Shown here: positions 26,651 to 35,057 of the stretch, one piece after another | Layout: every line of letters starts with the position of its first letter | Numbering within the stretch: position 1 is the first letter of the stretch | NCBI RefSeq assembly: GCF_022347685.1 | Contig: NZ_JAKRGF010000006.1 | Location: 124,001 to 188,000, forward strand | DNA length: 64,000 nt | Direction: 5' to 3' | Origin: Thalassobius sp. Cn5-15 | GTDB taxonomy: Bacteria; Pseudomonadota; Alphaproteobacteria; Rhodobacterales; Rhodobacteraceae | Translations under genes and position numbers: made by a program | Notes under the pieces: generated by a model | Databases searched by the model: none | Told to the model about the DNA's origin: nothing | The model's input: the letters and a program-made list of their open reading frames with translations, nothing else

Positions 26651-27538
26651 GTGTTGATCAGGGCATTGGGGCTGTCGGTGGGGCTGTTTCTGGCGACTAT
26701 GTTCGCGGACGGGTCTGCGAAACCCGCGCAGGCGGCGGGTCGGTTAGACGCGGTGATGGAGACGTCTATGCAAACAGATGTGATCCGCACTGCATTGCCA
26801 GACTTTGTGGATAGGTTTCGTGACCAAATTGGATCAGAGTGGCAAATTGCAGAGTATGATTTCACCCACCCTATTTTCGATACAGACTGGCGGCGCGATC
26901 TGGTGCAGATCACGGATCGCGCGGTGCTATCTTTGCAGCCACGTGAGGATGAAGTCGCCGGGAGCAACCGTTTCCTCGGCGCGGCGTTTCGGCGGACGCA
27001 GCCCACAGGTTATGGCCGCTACGAAGCCTGGATGCGTGCCGGGCGTGGCGCGGGGGTGGTGACGGGGTTCTTCGCCTATACCGGTCCTTACTATGGCACC
27101 CGCCATGATGAGATTGATATGGAGTTTCTGGGTCAAGACACTCGTAAGGTGCAGCTGTCTTGGTGGGTCGATGGGGTGTTGCGCAGCCATGTTGTGCCTT
27201 TGGGGTTCGATGCGGCAGCGGGGATGCATCACTATGCCTTTGATTGGATGCCTGAGGGGGTGCGGTGGTTTGTGGATGGCCGGTTGATCTATCAGGTCAC
27301 AGAGGGACCGCTGCCGCGTTACCCCGGCTATCTGTCCTTTAATCTCTGGGCGGTGGATCCTTCGGTGGCGAGTTGGGCGGGTCATGCGCAGCCGCAGACG
27401 CGCACCAGGGCGGAGGTGTTCGGCGCGGGTTTTACACCATTCAGCGATCCGGTTGTCGCACCATTTGCGACACTAAATGATCCAGCGCTAGAGCGCGGCG
27501 ATAATAGCGGAGAGGGTCACGATCGACAGGGTGGTTGA
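26651..27538 (+). CDS. GH16 endo-beta-glucanase, ExoK-like
   Basis: A 295-residue exported glycoside hydrolase family 16 protein. A signal peptide (about 1-28, ending PAQA) is followed by a beta-jelly-roll domain. The catalytic motif HDEIDMEFLG is at 152-161, with Glu154 as nucleophile and Glu158 as acid/base in the known GH16 scheme. TGPYYGTRHDEIDMEF and FDWMPEGVRWFVDGRLIY resemble ExoK of Sinorhizobium and bacterial licheninases, which cut beta-1,3-1,4-glucans or trim succinoglycan. In this locus it would process or release the product of the GT2. The start is GTG at 26651 after GGGGTGGG. Its last 51 bases overlap the 3' end of the convergent AEC carrier gene. Confidence 0.9.
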   Translation: MLIRALGLSVGLFLATMFADGSAKPAQAAGRLDAVMETSMQTDVIRTALPDFVDRFRDQIGSEWQIAEYDFTHPIFDTDWRRDLVQITDRAVLSLQPREDEVAGSNRFLGAAFRRTQPTGYGRYEAWMRAGRGAGVVTGFFAYTGPYYGTRHDEIDMEFLGQDTRKVQLSWWVDGVLRSHVVPLGFDAAAGMHHYAFDWMPEGVRWFVDGRLIYQVTEGPLPRYPGYLSFNLWAVDPSVASWAGHAQPQTRTRAEVFGAGFTPFSDPVVAPFATLNDPALERGDNSGEGHDRQGG

Positions 27539-28408
27539 AACCAATATCGCTGCAGAAGCGCGTTGAGGTGCCACGCCATAGTGTTGCGCCAAAATGTAGA
27601 CGTTGCCGGCAACCGGTAGGGCAGCGGCCGCGATCATGACTTTGGCGGTGAGGGCATCGACCTGAAACAGAATTAATGCCGTGACGGCCACTGCCAGCGG
27701 GTGCAGCACGAGTTTCGCGAAACTTAGCCAAGAGGCGACGGTCAGACGCTCTGCCGATTTTCCTGCGAGAGATGCACCAATGGCAAACAAGGCACCAGGT
27801 GTCGCCGCCGCGCCAAGGAGAGTTAGGAAATCGTCCATCGGCTGTGGCATGGGTAGGTTCAGTGCGGCCCAGATCAGGCCGAGAGTGATCGACACGATCA
27901 TCGGGTTTGCCATCAGACCACGCCCGATGCTGATCAGCACCGCTGGTGACAGGCGGCCATCCCGCCGTGCGGTGATCACGATGACAATCAGGCTGCCGAA
28001 CAGGATCAGATCGCAGGCCAGTACCAGCATCACTGGACCGATCGCCTCTGGTCCCAGCAGCATGGCCAGCATTGGTACACCCAAAAACCCGACGTTTCCG
28101 ACAACAGCGCATTGGGCTTCGATGGCGGCCTCCTCTATTCCGCGCTGGCGGATCAGGGCCAAAGAGGTTGCAATGCCATAAACAACGAGTGACCCTGCGG
28201 CATAGGCCGCGACCGCGTTGATCTCGAACACCTCTGACAGGCTGAGAGATGCAGCAAAGCGAAATAACATCGCCGAAAGGGCGAAGTAGAATACAAACCG
28301 CGTCAGCCACGTGGTGGCCTCCGCCGGAAAGAAGCCGCTGCGGCCAGCGCCGAAGCCAAAGGCGATCAGCAGAAAAAACGGCAGTGTTTGTAGAAAGACA
28401 TCAAGCAT
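27488..28408 (-). CDS. AEC family transporter
   Basis: A 306-residue membrane protein with about ten hydrophobic segments in the pattern of the auxin efflux carrier (AEC) family: the opening VFLQTLPFFLLIAFGFGAGR, the GNVGFLGVPMLAMLLG segment with the conserved Asn-Val-Gly, and TPGALFAIGASLAGK in the second half. Bacterial AEC proteins move malonate, malate or other organic acids; the substrate is not visible here. Its 3' end overlaps the GH16 gene by 51 bases on the opposite strand. Confidence 0.9.
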   Translation of the reverse strand: MLDVFLQTLPFFLLIAFGFGAGRSGFFPAEATTWLTRFVFYFALSAMLFRFAASLSLSEVFEINAVAAYAAGSLVVYGIATSLALIRQRGIEEAAIEAQCAVVGNVGFLGVPMLAMLLGPEAIGPVMLVLACDLILFGSLIVIVITARRDGRLSPAVLISIGRGLMANPMIVSITLGLIWAALNLPMPQPMDDFLTLLGAAATPGALFAIGASLAGKSAERLTVASWLSFAKLVLHPLAVAVTALILFQVDALTAKVMIAAAALPVAGNVYILAQHYGVAPQRASAAILVSTTLSIVTLSAIIAAL

Positions 28409-28437
28409 AAATTGGCGTTAGCAGGCATATTGCAAAC

Positions 28438-28469
28438 AAAAAAGGGGGCCGTTGCGCCGACCCCTCTTT
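28438..28469 (-). terminator. Rho-independent terminator after folC
   Basis: Read on the minus strand, AAGAGGGGTCG and CGGCCCCCTT pair with one bulged A around a GC-rich loop, then comes a run of six T. It closes the accD-folC transcript before the AEC gene. Confidence 0.75.
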
Positions 28470-28636
28470 CTTGTCCTGCCTATCGTAACTTTGCCGACTG
28501 TGGCACGTTTGATGGTAATCTTGCCTGTTAAAACCCGAACAACTCACCACGGTGCGCGTTGTGTCCCAGCCGCGCACCTGAAAACCGTAGAGGTAGCTTA
28601 GGCGAATCGATGCGAATCAGTCAACAGGGTGATTCG
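28470..28636. other. Structured 167-base gap between folC and its terminator
   Basis: The distance from the folC stop to the terminator is unusually long. It includes a perfect 8-bp hairpin (GGTGCGCG at 28551-28558 with CGCGCACC at 28571-28578). No reading frame with family support is present. A small RNA read on the minus strand and ending at 28438 is possible; I do not recognise 4.5S, 6S or tmRNA in it. Confidence 0.3.
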
Positions 28637-29923
28637 TTAGCCATTCTCCCGCAGGATAGCCCCCGCGAGATAGAGCGAACCACAGATCAGAATGCGGGCG
28701 TTCGGCTCAGACGCGACGATCTGGTCCAGTGCGGTTTGCACATCTGCGGCCTCATGCGCCTGCATGCCAGCAGAACGCGCCATGCGGGCAGTTTCTGAGG
28801 CGGGCAGGGTGTTCGGTTCCCCTGGAATGGACACCGCGCTCAGGCTGGCCACATGAGGCACCATCGGGTTCAGATAGCCCGAGATGTCCTTGGTGTTCAG
28901 CATGCCACAGATCAGATGCGTCGGACGTTTTGCCAAGGTTGCCAGATGATCGCCAATAGCCTGACCGGCGGCGGGGTTGTGGCCGCCATCCAGCCATAGT
29001 TCTGCCTCTGGTGCGGCGTCGATCAGCGGGCCGGTGGTCAGGCGTTGCATCCGTGCGGGCCAGAAGGCATCGCTGACAGCGGCCTCGGCCGCGACATCGC
29101 CTTTCTTCAGGTGACGCAGAGCCGCAATCGCTGCGCCGGCGTTCTGGATCTGGTGGGCGCCGGGCAGGTTCGGCAGTGGTAGATCCAACAAGCCCTGTTC
29201 GTCCTGATAGATCAGGCGACCGCGCTCTTCCCAGACGTGCCAGTGCTGACCATAGGCGATCAGCGGTGCGCCGAGGCGGGCGGCGGTTGCTTCGATCACG
29301 TCCATCGCCTCGTCGGGTTGTGGGCCGACGATGCAGGGCACACCACGTTTGATGATGCCGGCTTTTTCGCCGGCGATCTTGGTCAGCGTGTCGCCAAGGA
29401 ATTGTTCGTGGTCGATGGAAATCGGGGTGATGATGGTCAGTGCGGGCTGATCAATTACGTTGGTTGCATCCAGACGACCACCAAGGCCCACCTCCAGCAG
29501 TGTATAATCTGCTGGCGTACGGGCAAAGGCCAGGAGACCTGCACAGGTGGTGATCTCGAAATACGTGATGTTGTCGCCGTTGTTCTTGGCGTAGCACTCA
29601 TCCAGAATGTCGGTCAGGTGATCTTCGGAAATCAGGTCACCCGCCAGGCGGATGCGTTCATGGAAGCGCGCCAGATGCGGCGAGGTGTAGGCATGTACTG
29701 TGTTACCCGCAGCCTCAAGCCCCGCACGGATCATTGCCTGCGTCGAACCCTTGCCGTTGGTGCCCGCGATATGGATCACTGGCGGCATTTTTTGTTGCGG
29801 ATTGTCGAGCGCTTCCAGCAGACGCCAGACACGGTCCAGCGTCAGATCAATGATCTTGGGGTGCAGCGCCATCATCCGTGCAAGCACGGCGTCAGAGCCG
29901 TGCGCCGAATTGTCGATGGTCAT
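28637..29923 (-). CDS. folC: Bifunctional folylpolyglutamate synthase / dihydrofolate synthase
   Basis: A 428-residue Mur-ligase-type enzyme that adds glutamate to dihydropteroate and to folates. The P-loop is GTNGKGST at 54-61, followed by YTSPHLARFHERIRL, the FolC fingerprint, and later GGRLDATNVID and WLDGGHNPAAG. Length matches the family (about 420-430). The start overlaps the accD stop by 4 bases; accD-folC is a conserved alphaproteobacterial pair, usually following the trp genes, which are not present here. Confidence 0.97.
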   Translation of the reverse strand: MTIDNSAHGSDAVLARMMALHPKIIDLTLDRVWRLLEALDNPQQKMPPVIHIAGTNGKGSTQAMIRAGLEAAGNTVHAYTSPHLARFHERIRLAGDLISEDHLTDILDECYAKNNGDNITYFEITTCAGLLAFARTPADYTLLEVGLGGRLDATNVIDQPALTIITPISIDHEQFLGDTLTKIAGEKAGIIKRGVPCIVGPQPDEAMDVIEATAARLGAPLIAYGQHWHVWEERGRLIYQDEQGLLDLPLPNLPGAHQIQNAGAAIAALRHLKKGDVAAEAAVSDAFWPARMQRLTTGPLIDAAPEAELWLDGGHNPAAGQAIGDHLATLAKRPTHLICGMLNTKDISGYLNPMVPHVASLSAVSIPGEPNTLPASETARMARSAGMQAHEAADVQTALDQIVASEPNARILICGSLYLAGAILRENG

Positions 29924-30873
29924 TTTGCGTCAGCCTCTTCACCGGTCAGGGCCTCAGACAGGCTTTCGCCTTCTGCGTCGGCTTCTTGCGCTTCTGGGGC
30001 GGGCAGGTCGCCTTTGATAGCGGGGGGCATGCCCATCAACATGCGGATGATGGTGATCAGTTCATCGCGCATTTCGGTGCGTTTGGTCACGCGGTCCAGC
30101 ATGCCGTGGTCCAGCAGATATTCTGCGCGCTGGAAGCCTTCGGGCAGCTTTTCGCGGATGGTCTGCTCAATCACACGGGGGCCGGCAAAGCAGATCAGCG
30201 CGTTCGGTTCCGAGATTTGCACGTCGCCCAGCATCGCGTAAGACGCGGTAACGCCGCCGGTGGTGGGGTGGGTCAGGACCACGATATAGGGTAAACCAGC
30301 CTCTTTCAGCATTTGCACGGCCACGGTTGTGCGTGGCATCTGCATCAGCGACAGGATACCTTCCTGCATCCGGGCGCCACCCGCGGCGGAGAACAGGATC
30401 AGCGGGCGCTGCAGCTCAACCGCTTTTTCAGCGGCGGCGATGATGGCGTTGCCCACATACATGCCCATAGACCCACCCATGAACGAGAAGTCCTGACAGG
30501 CGGCGACGATTGGGGTGTGGCCCATTTCACCGGCGGCGACCAGCATGGCTTCTTTCTCACCGGTCTTTTTCTGGGCGCCCTTCATGCGATCGGGGTATTT
30601 CTTCTGATCGCGGAATTGCAGCGGGTCGGCGGTGGGTGCGGGGACGTCCACCTCAGTGAAGATGCCGCCATCGAACAGGTTGGCAAAGCGTTCGCGCGGG
30701 GTGATCGCCATGTGGTGACCGCAGCCGGTGCAGACGTTGAGGTTATCGCTCAGTTCGCGGTGGAACAGCATGGTTCCGCATTCGCTACACTTCGTCCACA
30801 AATTCTCCGGCACTTCACGGCGGGAGAAGATCGAATTGATCCGCGGACGGACATAGTTGGTGATCCAGTTCAT
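29920..30873 (-). CDS. accD: Acetyl-CoA carboxylase carboxyltransferase subunit beta
   Basis: A 317-residue subunit that, with AccA, transfers the carboxyl group from biotin to acetyl-CoA to give malonyl-CoA for fatty acid synthesis. The N-terminal zinc ribbon is complete (Cys29, Cys32, Cys48, Cys51), and the crotonase-fold part shows GGSMGMYVGNAI, SAAGGARMQEGILSLMQM and HPTTGGVTASYAMLGD. The C-terminal 30 residues are acidic. It is followed by folC with a 4-base overlap and preceded at 65 bases by the CPBP protease gene. Confidence 0.97.
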   Translation of the reverse strand: MNWITNYVRPRINSIFSRREVPENLWTKCSECGTMLFHRELSDNLNVCTGCGHHMAITPRERFANLFDGGIFTEVDVPAPTADPLQFRDQKKYPDRMKGAQKKTGEKEAMLVAAGEMGHTPIVAACQDFSFMGGSMGMYVGNAIIAAAEKAVELQRPLILFSAAGGARMQEGILSLMQMPRTTVAVQMLKEAGLPYIVVLTHPTTGGVTASYAMLGDVQISEPNALICFAGPRVIEQTIREKLPEGFQRAEYLLDHGMLDRVTKRTEMRDELITIIRMLMGMPPAIKGDLPAPEAQEADAEGESLSEALTGEEADAK

Positions 30874-30938
30874 GAGCGTTTGCCCTGCTTGATGCGTTTA
30901 TCAGCTTGTCAAATAAGCCCGACGTAACGGAAATGCAA

Positions 30939-31838
30939 TCAACGCTTAATGGCAATTCGGGCTGCAAGCCAAAGGATTGCGATGATCAGCAGTTCTACAG
31001 TCAGGCGTGCGGCGTCAAATACGCTGTCTTGTGCAGAGGGGGGCAGCAGGGTGTCAGATGCAGGAAACAGGAGCAGCGCCAAGCCAGAATCAGGTGCGCC
31101 CGAAGTGCCGAAGAACAGGAAAGCAAAGGTGTTGTTGGCCAGATGAAACCCGATAGCGGCGCCAAGGGTGCCGCTGCGCGCGGTCAGATCCGATGCCGCA
31201 AGGCCGAAGAAAAACGCCCAGATTACATAGGCCTGTGCTGCGCCCAGATCGCCTGTGGGATCCCAGTGGGCGGCGGCGAACAGCAGGTTGGGCACCATCA
31301 GCCAGATCGCCGGATGGTCGAACCGTGCTGCTAGCTGCTGTTGCAGGTAACCGCGATATACAACCTCTTCGGCACCAGTTTGGATCAACAGGGCGATCAT
31401 CGCCAGCGGCAGTGTGGTCAGCCAAAGCAGTGGTGTGTTCCATTCCGCCCCTGCGAGGGAGTAATAAGGCGGCAGCACCTCAATTGCGGCAAAGGCCGCC
31501 AACCCGGCCCAAGTCACCCGCCACAGGTCGCGCCACGCCTGCTGAGGCGGGCCGATCAGAGTTGCCACGGGCCTGTTGTGCAGGTTGCGGGTCACAAAGA
31601 GAGCGGAAAGCGCTAGAGCTGCAAAGCTGCACAGTTGCAGCAGCAGACCGATACGGCTGATGCCAAAATGCAGGTCGCTGACGAATTGGGGCGGGGCCTC
31701 TGCCAGCATCGCGTCCATTAGGGCCAGCCCGACTTTAAAGCCCAGCTCGATCAGGATCAGACCGAGGATCAGGCGCGGCAGATCCGGCGTGACGCGGGCT
31801 GCATCGCAATAGGTTTTGTGTAAGGCATAGGCGGACAT
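30939..31838 (-). CDS. CPBP family intramembrane metalloprotease
   Basis: A 299-residue membrane protein with about seven or eight hydrophobic segments. The defining motif GAEEVVYRGYLQQQL has Glu157-Glu158 and Arg162, the second motif has His191 in FAAAHWDPTGD, and LANNTFAFLF carries the late Asn: the full Abi/CAAX-like set. In bacteria these proteins act in protein processing or self-immunity to bacteriocins; the role here is unknown. It lies 65 bases upstream of accD on the same strand and might be co-transcribed. Confidence 0.9.
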   Translation of the reverse strand: MSAYALHKTYCDAARVTPDLPRLILGLILIELGFKVGLALMDAMLAEAPPQFVSDLHFGISRIGLLLQLCSFAALALSALFVTRNLHNRPVATLIGPPQQAWRDLWRVTWAGLAAFAAIEVLPPYYSLAGAEWNTPLLWLTTLPLAMIALLIQTGAEEVVYRGYLQQQLAARFDHPAIWLMVPNLLFAAAHWDPTGDLGAAQAYVIWAFFFGLAASDLTARSGTLGAAIGFHLANNTFAFLFFGTSGAPDSGLALLLFPASDTLLPPSAQDSVFDAARLTVELLIIAILWLAARIAIKR

Positions 31839-32022
31839 GCTTGTAGCGTGGCAGAAAATCGCCTGGGGTCAACTGCGGCAGATAGCGGGTGCGGTTTGCA
31901 ATGGGTCGGGAATGGGGCGATCCCGCTAGCAGGTTGAGTTTTGGCCATAAAATGGTTAACGCTGCGCGGCAGGGGGCTGATCCAGCCAGTGGATCGCGGG
32001 GAAATGATGGGTATTGGTAACG

Positions 32023-32736
32023 ATGGGACAGCTGTTTCAGCATATCGTCGAAAGGGGCGCAGGACGCGGATTGCGTTGTGGTCTTGGCGTATTGGGCACA
32101 GTATTACTGGCGGGCTGTCTGGCCACACCTCTGGAACAGGGGCAGGCGGACTTGGGGGAGCCTGTATTGCAACAGGCAAGTCTGGTCGCCGGTGCTGTGA
32201 CGGTTAGCGCACCGCAGGGTTATTGCATCCAGCGCGACAGTTTGCAGTCTGGCCAGCGCGGTGGCTTTGCTTTGATCGCGTCATGTTCCCAGTTGACCGG
32301 ATTTGCCAGTGGCTATCAGGTGCCGCCGGTGGTGATGACCGTCACTGCGGTGCCGCATGAAGGTGAGAGTGTGGAGCCCAGCGGTGCAGAAGTGGCCGCC
32401 GCTTTGCAGGGGCAGCAGGTTTTGCGCCACATGAACGGTGATGGGCTAACGCTGGTTCAGGTTAAATCTCCGACACCGATGATACCAGAAAGCGATGTAA
32501 CCCATTGGCGGGGCATTATGGTGGTCAATGACTATACCGTTGGCCTTGCCCTTTACGGGGCAAAAGGCAGTGCCGATGCGGGCAGTCGCGGCCAAACGCA
32601 GTTGATGTGGCTGGCAGAGCGCCTGCGCAGTCAAAGCCCTGAAGGCGCTGTGGCTGTTGCCGGATCTGGCGCCTTATCGGGGGGCGCGTCCACCAAGGCA
32701 GTTCTACGCCCCGTTGCACGTCCCGGCAGTCGCTAA
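32023..32736 (+). CDS. Putative lipoprotein of unknown function
   Basis: A 237-residue protein from the ATG at 32023 (a TTG at 32014 is the alternative). The start region leads to a hydrophobic segment ending in a lipobox, GTVLLAGC, at about 30-33 of the longer form, so it is probably a lipoprotein. The mature part is a mixed fold with two or three Cys (GYCIQRDS, IASCSQL), and the last 40 residues are Ala, Gly and Ser rich. I recognise no family. A GGTTAAC motif lies about 70 bases upstream. Confidence 0.7.
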   Translation: MGQLFQHIVERGAGRGLRCGLGVLGTVLLAGCLATPLEQGQADLGEPVLQQASLVAGAVTVSAPQGYCIQRDSLQSGQRGGFALIASCSQLTGFASGYQVPPVVMTVTAVPHEGESVEPSGAEVAAALQGQQVLRHMNGDGLTLVQVKSPTPMIPESDVTHWRGIMVVNDYTVGLALYGAKGSADAGSRGQTQLMWLAERLRSQSPEGAVAVAGSGALSGGASTKAVLRPVARPGSR

Positions 32737-32886
32737 CGGGCGTCTACGCTAGAAAAGCGGCTGCCGACGAAAGCCAAGCCTATACTCTTAAACGATTTGT
32801 GTCGTATATAGGGTCAATAAACCGACGGGTGGCCGATTGTCGCCGGCACGGCAACGCACAGGCAAGAGCAAAGGGGACGCCAGGGT

Positions 32887-33663
32887 ATGGCAGGCACGCG
32901 CGCAGGCGATCTGTTCAAAAGTTTCATCTCCGAAAGGGTGCAACGCCGTTGGGCGAAGGCGGCTCGGTCTGCCAAAAAGGCCAGTGTGGAGTCTTTGCGT
33001 CGCCAACGCACGCAGGCCCGCGACCTGCGCACCCATTTGAATGAGCTGATCTATGTGGCCGACGAACGTTTGGCGCTGCCAGCGATTGGATCGAACCAGT
33101 TTCGCAAGCCGCAAGGGTCGGACTGGGGTTGGCGCCCGGCCTTGTGGCGTGGTCCCTTGCCAGTGCCGGGCCTGTCGAGTGTGAAAAACAAAAGCCGTCT
33201 GGGTGAAGAGGTGACGCTGTTTCACGATTGCGCCTTCTCTGAGCTGACTCTGCGCCAGCTGCGCAACACGCGGGAGGCCGATCTGGCCCCCTATGGATTG
33301 CGCATGGACGTGTTCAAATTCGACGGTTCTTTCCTATCCTTGGTCGTTGAGCTCCCGCCTGAGGCAGTGCAGGGCCTGCAACGCCGCCATTTGTTGCGCA
33401 TGGACACGATTGTGGAAATGGAAAAGCCGTTGGAAATTTTTGCGCGGCTGAACATTAAACACGGGCCGAACACCGAACAGATCGTGCGCGAACTGCCGCT
33501 TCATGCAGAGGACGTGATGGTGGAGTTTGATTTAGCCTACACCAAATTGAACGAAAAGCGGGTGGAAAAAGCCTGGCTTGACCTGATTTTCGAGGGGCCG
33601 GATATGAACCAGATCGTATTACGCGATCTGACCTTTTCTCGCCGCCCACGCGCCGAGCTGTGA
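32887..33663 (+). CDS. Conserved hypothetical protein (DUF6478-like)
   Basis: A 258-residue cytoplasmic protein. The N-terminal 50 residues are very basic (KSFISERVQRRWAKAARSAKK), the remainder a compact fold with WGWRPALWRGPLPVPG and the paired strands FDGSFLSLVVELP and MVEFDLAY. I believe it matches a Rhodobacteraceae-specific family (DUF6478), but this name is from memory. The start ATG at 32887 is preceded by GGGGACGCCAGGGT. It is followed by the next small gene with a near overlap (stop at 33663, start at 33675), so the two form a transcription unit. Confidence 0.75.
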   Translation: MAGTRAGDLFKSFISERVQRRWAKAARSAKKASVESLRRQRTQARDLRTHLNELIYVADERLALPAIGSNQFRKPQGSDWGWRPALWRGPLPVPGLSSVKNKSRLGEEVTLFHDCAFSELTLRQLRNTREADLAPYGLRMDVFKFDGSFLSLVVELPPEAVQGLQRRHLLRMDTIVEMEKPLEIFARLNIKHGPNTEQIVRELPLHAEDVMVEFDLAYTKLNEKRVEKAWLDLIFEGPDMNQIVLRDLTFSRRPRAEL

Positions 33664-33674
33664 AGGAGATCGCA

Positions 33675-34052
33675 ATGTCTGCGATGCAATTGACCAAAAC
33701 CCGCCTGTTTGAAGGAGTCTGGGAGGGCATGCTGACTGCTGACCGCGACAATGCCGGTCAGCCCAAGGTCACGGTAACCCATCTGGACCGTCCGGTGAGC
33801 GATCATAGCCTGACAGAGGGCGAGGCCGCAGGCACTTGGGTGTTGCGGGTGCCGATCCCAATTGAACTGTTGTCCGATGGCATGCAGACCTTTGTGATCA
33901 GTGACGCCGATAGCGGTGAGACACTGAACAGTTTTGCCATCCTCGCAGGCGAAGCACTGGCAGATGATATCCGCGCTGAGGTGGAACTGCTGCGCGAAGA
34001 GCTGGATATGCTGAAGCGTGCCTTCCGCCGCCACTGCTTGGAAACAGCGTAA
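33675..34052 (+). CDS. Small conserved hypothetical protein
   Basis: A 125-residue protein from the ATG at 33675, with AAGGAG 8 bases before it that lies over the stop of the previous gene. It has a beta-rich first part (FEGVWEGMLTAD, GTWVLRVPIPIELLSDGMQTFVI read over two segments) and a C-terminal amphipathic helix, likely coiled coil (VELLREELDMLKRAFRRH). I recognise no family. Tight linkage with the upstream gene suggests the two products work together. Confidence 0.7.
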   Translation: MSAMQLTKTRLFEGVWEGMLTADRDNAGQPKVTVTHLDRPVSDHSLTEGEAAGTWVLRVPIPIELLSDGMQTFVISDADSGETLNSFAILAGEALADDIRAEVELLREELDMLKRAFRRHCLETA

Positions 34053-34083
34053 CGGGCAGTGCTCTGTGAGACCGGGCTGGGAC

Positions 34084-34437
34084 TTAGTCCTCGGGAGCCC
34101 GAGCGCCACCGGCGGACAGCTCAACCTCCAGAAATCGTTCAAACGCATCCAGATTGATCGCTTCAAACTGGCCGAAGCTCTGCATCCAGATGCTGGCTTC
34201 GCGCAGAGCGTCCGGTTCCAGTTTGCACCATTTCACCCGGCCCCGCTTTTCCTGGCTGATCAAGCCTGCGTTGGCGAGGATCACCAGATGCTTTGAAATC
34301 GCGGCCAGCGACATCTCGAACGGGTCCGCCACATCGGTGACGGCCATGTCGTCTTCTAGTAGCATCGACAGGATCTGACGGCGGGTCGGATCGGCAAGGG
34401 CTGCAAAGACGGTGTCGAGGGTGGAGTGTTGAGCCAT
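34084..34437 (-). CDS. ArsR-family transcriptional regulator
   Basis: A 117-residue winged-helix repressor. The text DTVFAALADPTRRQILSML is the standard ArsR opening, followed by the recognition helix in EMSLAAISKHLVILANAGLI and the wing EKRGRVKWCKLEPDAL. No metal-binding Cys pair is visible in the recognition helix, so it is probably of the non-metal SdpR-like/PagR type. The ATG at 34437 fits the family; the open frame extends further upstream without support. It faces the two hypothetical genes tail to tail and is divergent from the ATP synthase operon at 290 bases. Confidence 0.9.
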   Translation of the reverse strand: MAQHSTLDTVFAALADPTRRQILSMLLEDDMAVTDVADPFEMSLAAISKHLVILANAGLISQEKRGRVKWCKLEPDALREASIWMQSFGQFEAINLDAFERFLEVELSAGGARAPED

Positions 34438-34725
34438 GCCTTTGCCTAGCGGGTGAGGGCGGGGGCGGTCAATGGGGCGCGGTGGCAGCAGTGTGATCGC
34501 GGCTGTTTTTACGCCGCAGAGAAAGATCAACCGAATAGTTGAATATGAAAATTCGCCCCTAAGTGCGCACCGTTGGCGCTATCAGGGTTTTTCTGCGTTT
34601 GAGCGATGTATTTTTTTATATTTTATTTCAATGGCTTATATTGTATTTTCTGTTGCGTCCAGCACTGTTGACTCTGTGCTTCCAGCGCCTTAGCAAGACG
34701 CCAGTCATCCATAGGGGCTTTGCGC

Positions 34726-35055
34726 GTGACCGATCCTGAGCAAAAACAGCGACTAGAAGCGCTGGAAGCCAAGATCGAGGCAGCCAAAGAAGCAAACTCA
34801 CCCAAGCCGCGCGTGGATGAACATTATTCGATGGCCAATCAGGCCTGGCGGATGGTGGTCGAAATGGTTTCCGGTCTTGGGATCGGGTTTGGCATAGGAT
34901 ACGGGCTGGACAGCCTGTTGGGAACGATCCCGATTTTCCTTGTCATATTCACATTGTTGGGTCTTGCGGCCGGGATACAGACGATGATCCGAACCGCGCG
35001 TGAGATCGAAACGAAGAAATTGGCCGAAGAGGCCGAGAACGACGAGAGGGCATAA
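34726..35055 (+). CDS. atpI: ATP synthase protein I
   Basis: A 109-residue membrane protein with two hydrophobic segments ([17 protein letters not shown] and [16 protein letters not shown]) between charged helices, as in alphaproteobacterial AtpI. AtpI helps assemble the c-ring. The GTG at 34726 follows AGGGG with eight bases between; a TTG at 34720 is also in frame. It is the first gene of the F0 operon, three bases before atpB. The 288 bases upstream include an A+T-rich stretch (34530-34640) that probably holds the promoter. Confidence 0.88.
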   Translation: MTDPEQKQRLEALEAKIEAAKEANSPKPRVDEHYSMANQAWRMVVEMVSGLGIGFGIGYGLDSLLGTIPIFLVIFTLLGLAAGIQTMIRTAREIETKKLAEEAENDERA

Positions 35056-35057
35056 AC

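Noticed and set aside
28551-28578. 4.5S RNA, 6S RNA or tmRNA in the folC gap
   Set aside because: The conserved 4.5S loop and tmRNA features were looked for on both strands and are not present; 6S cannot be excluded but was not recognised.
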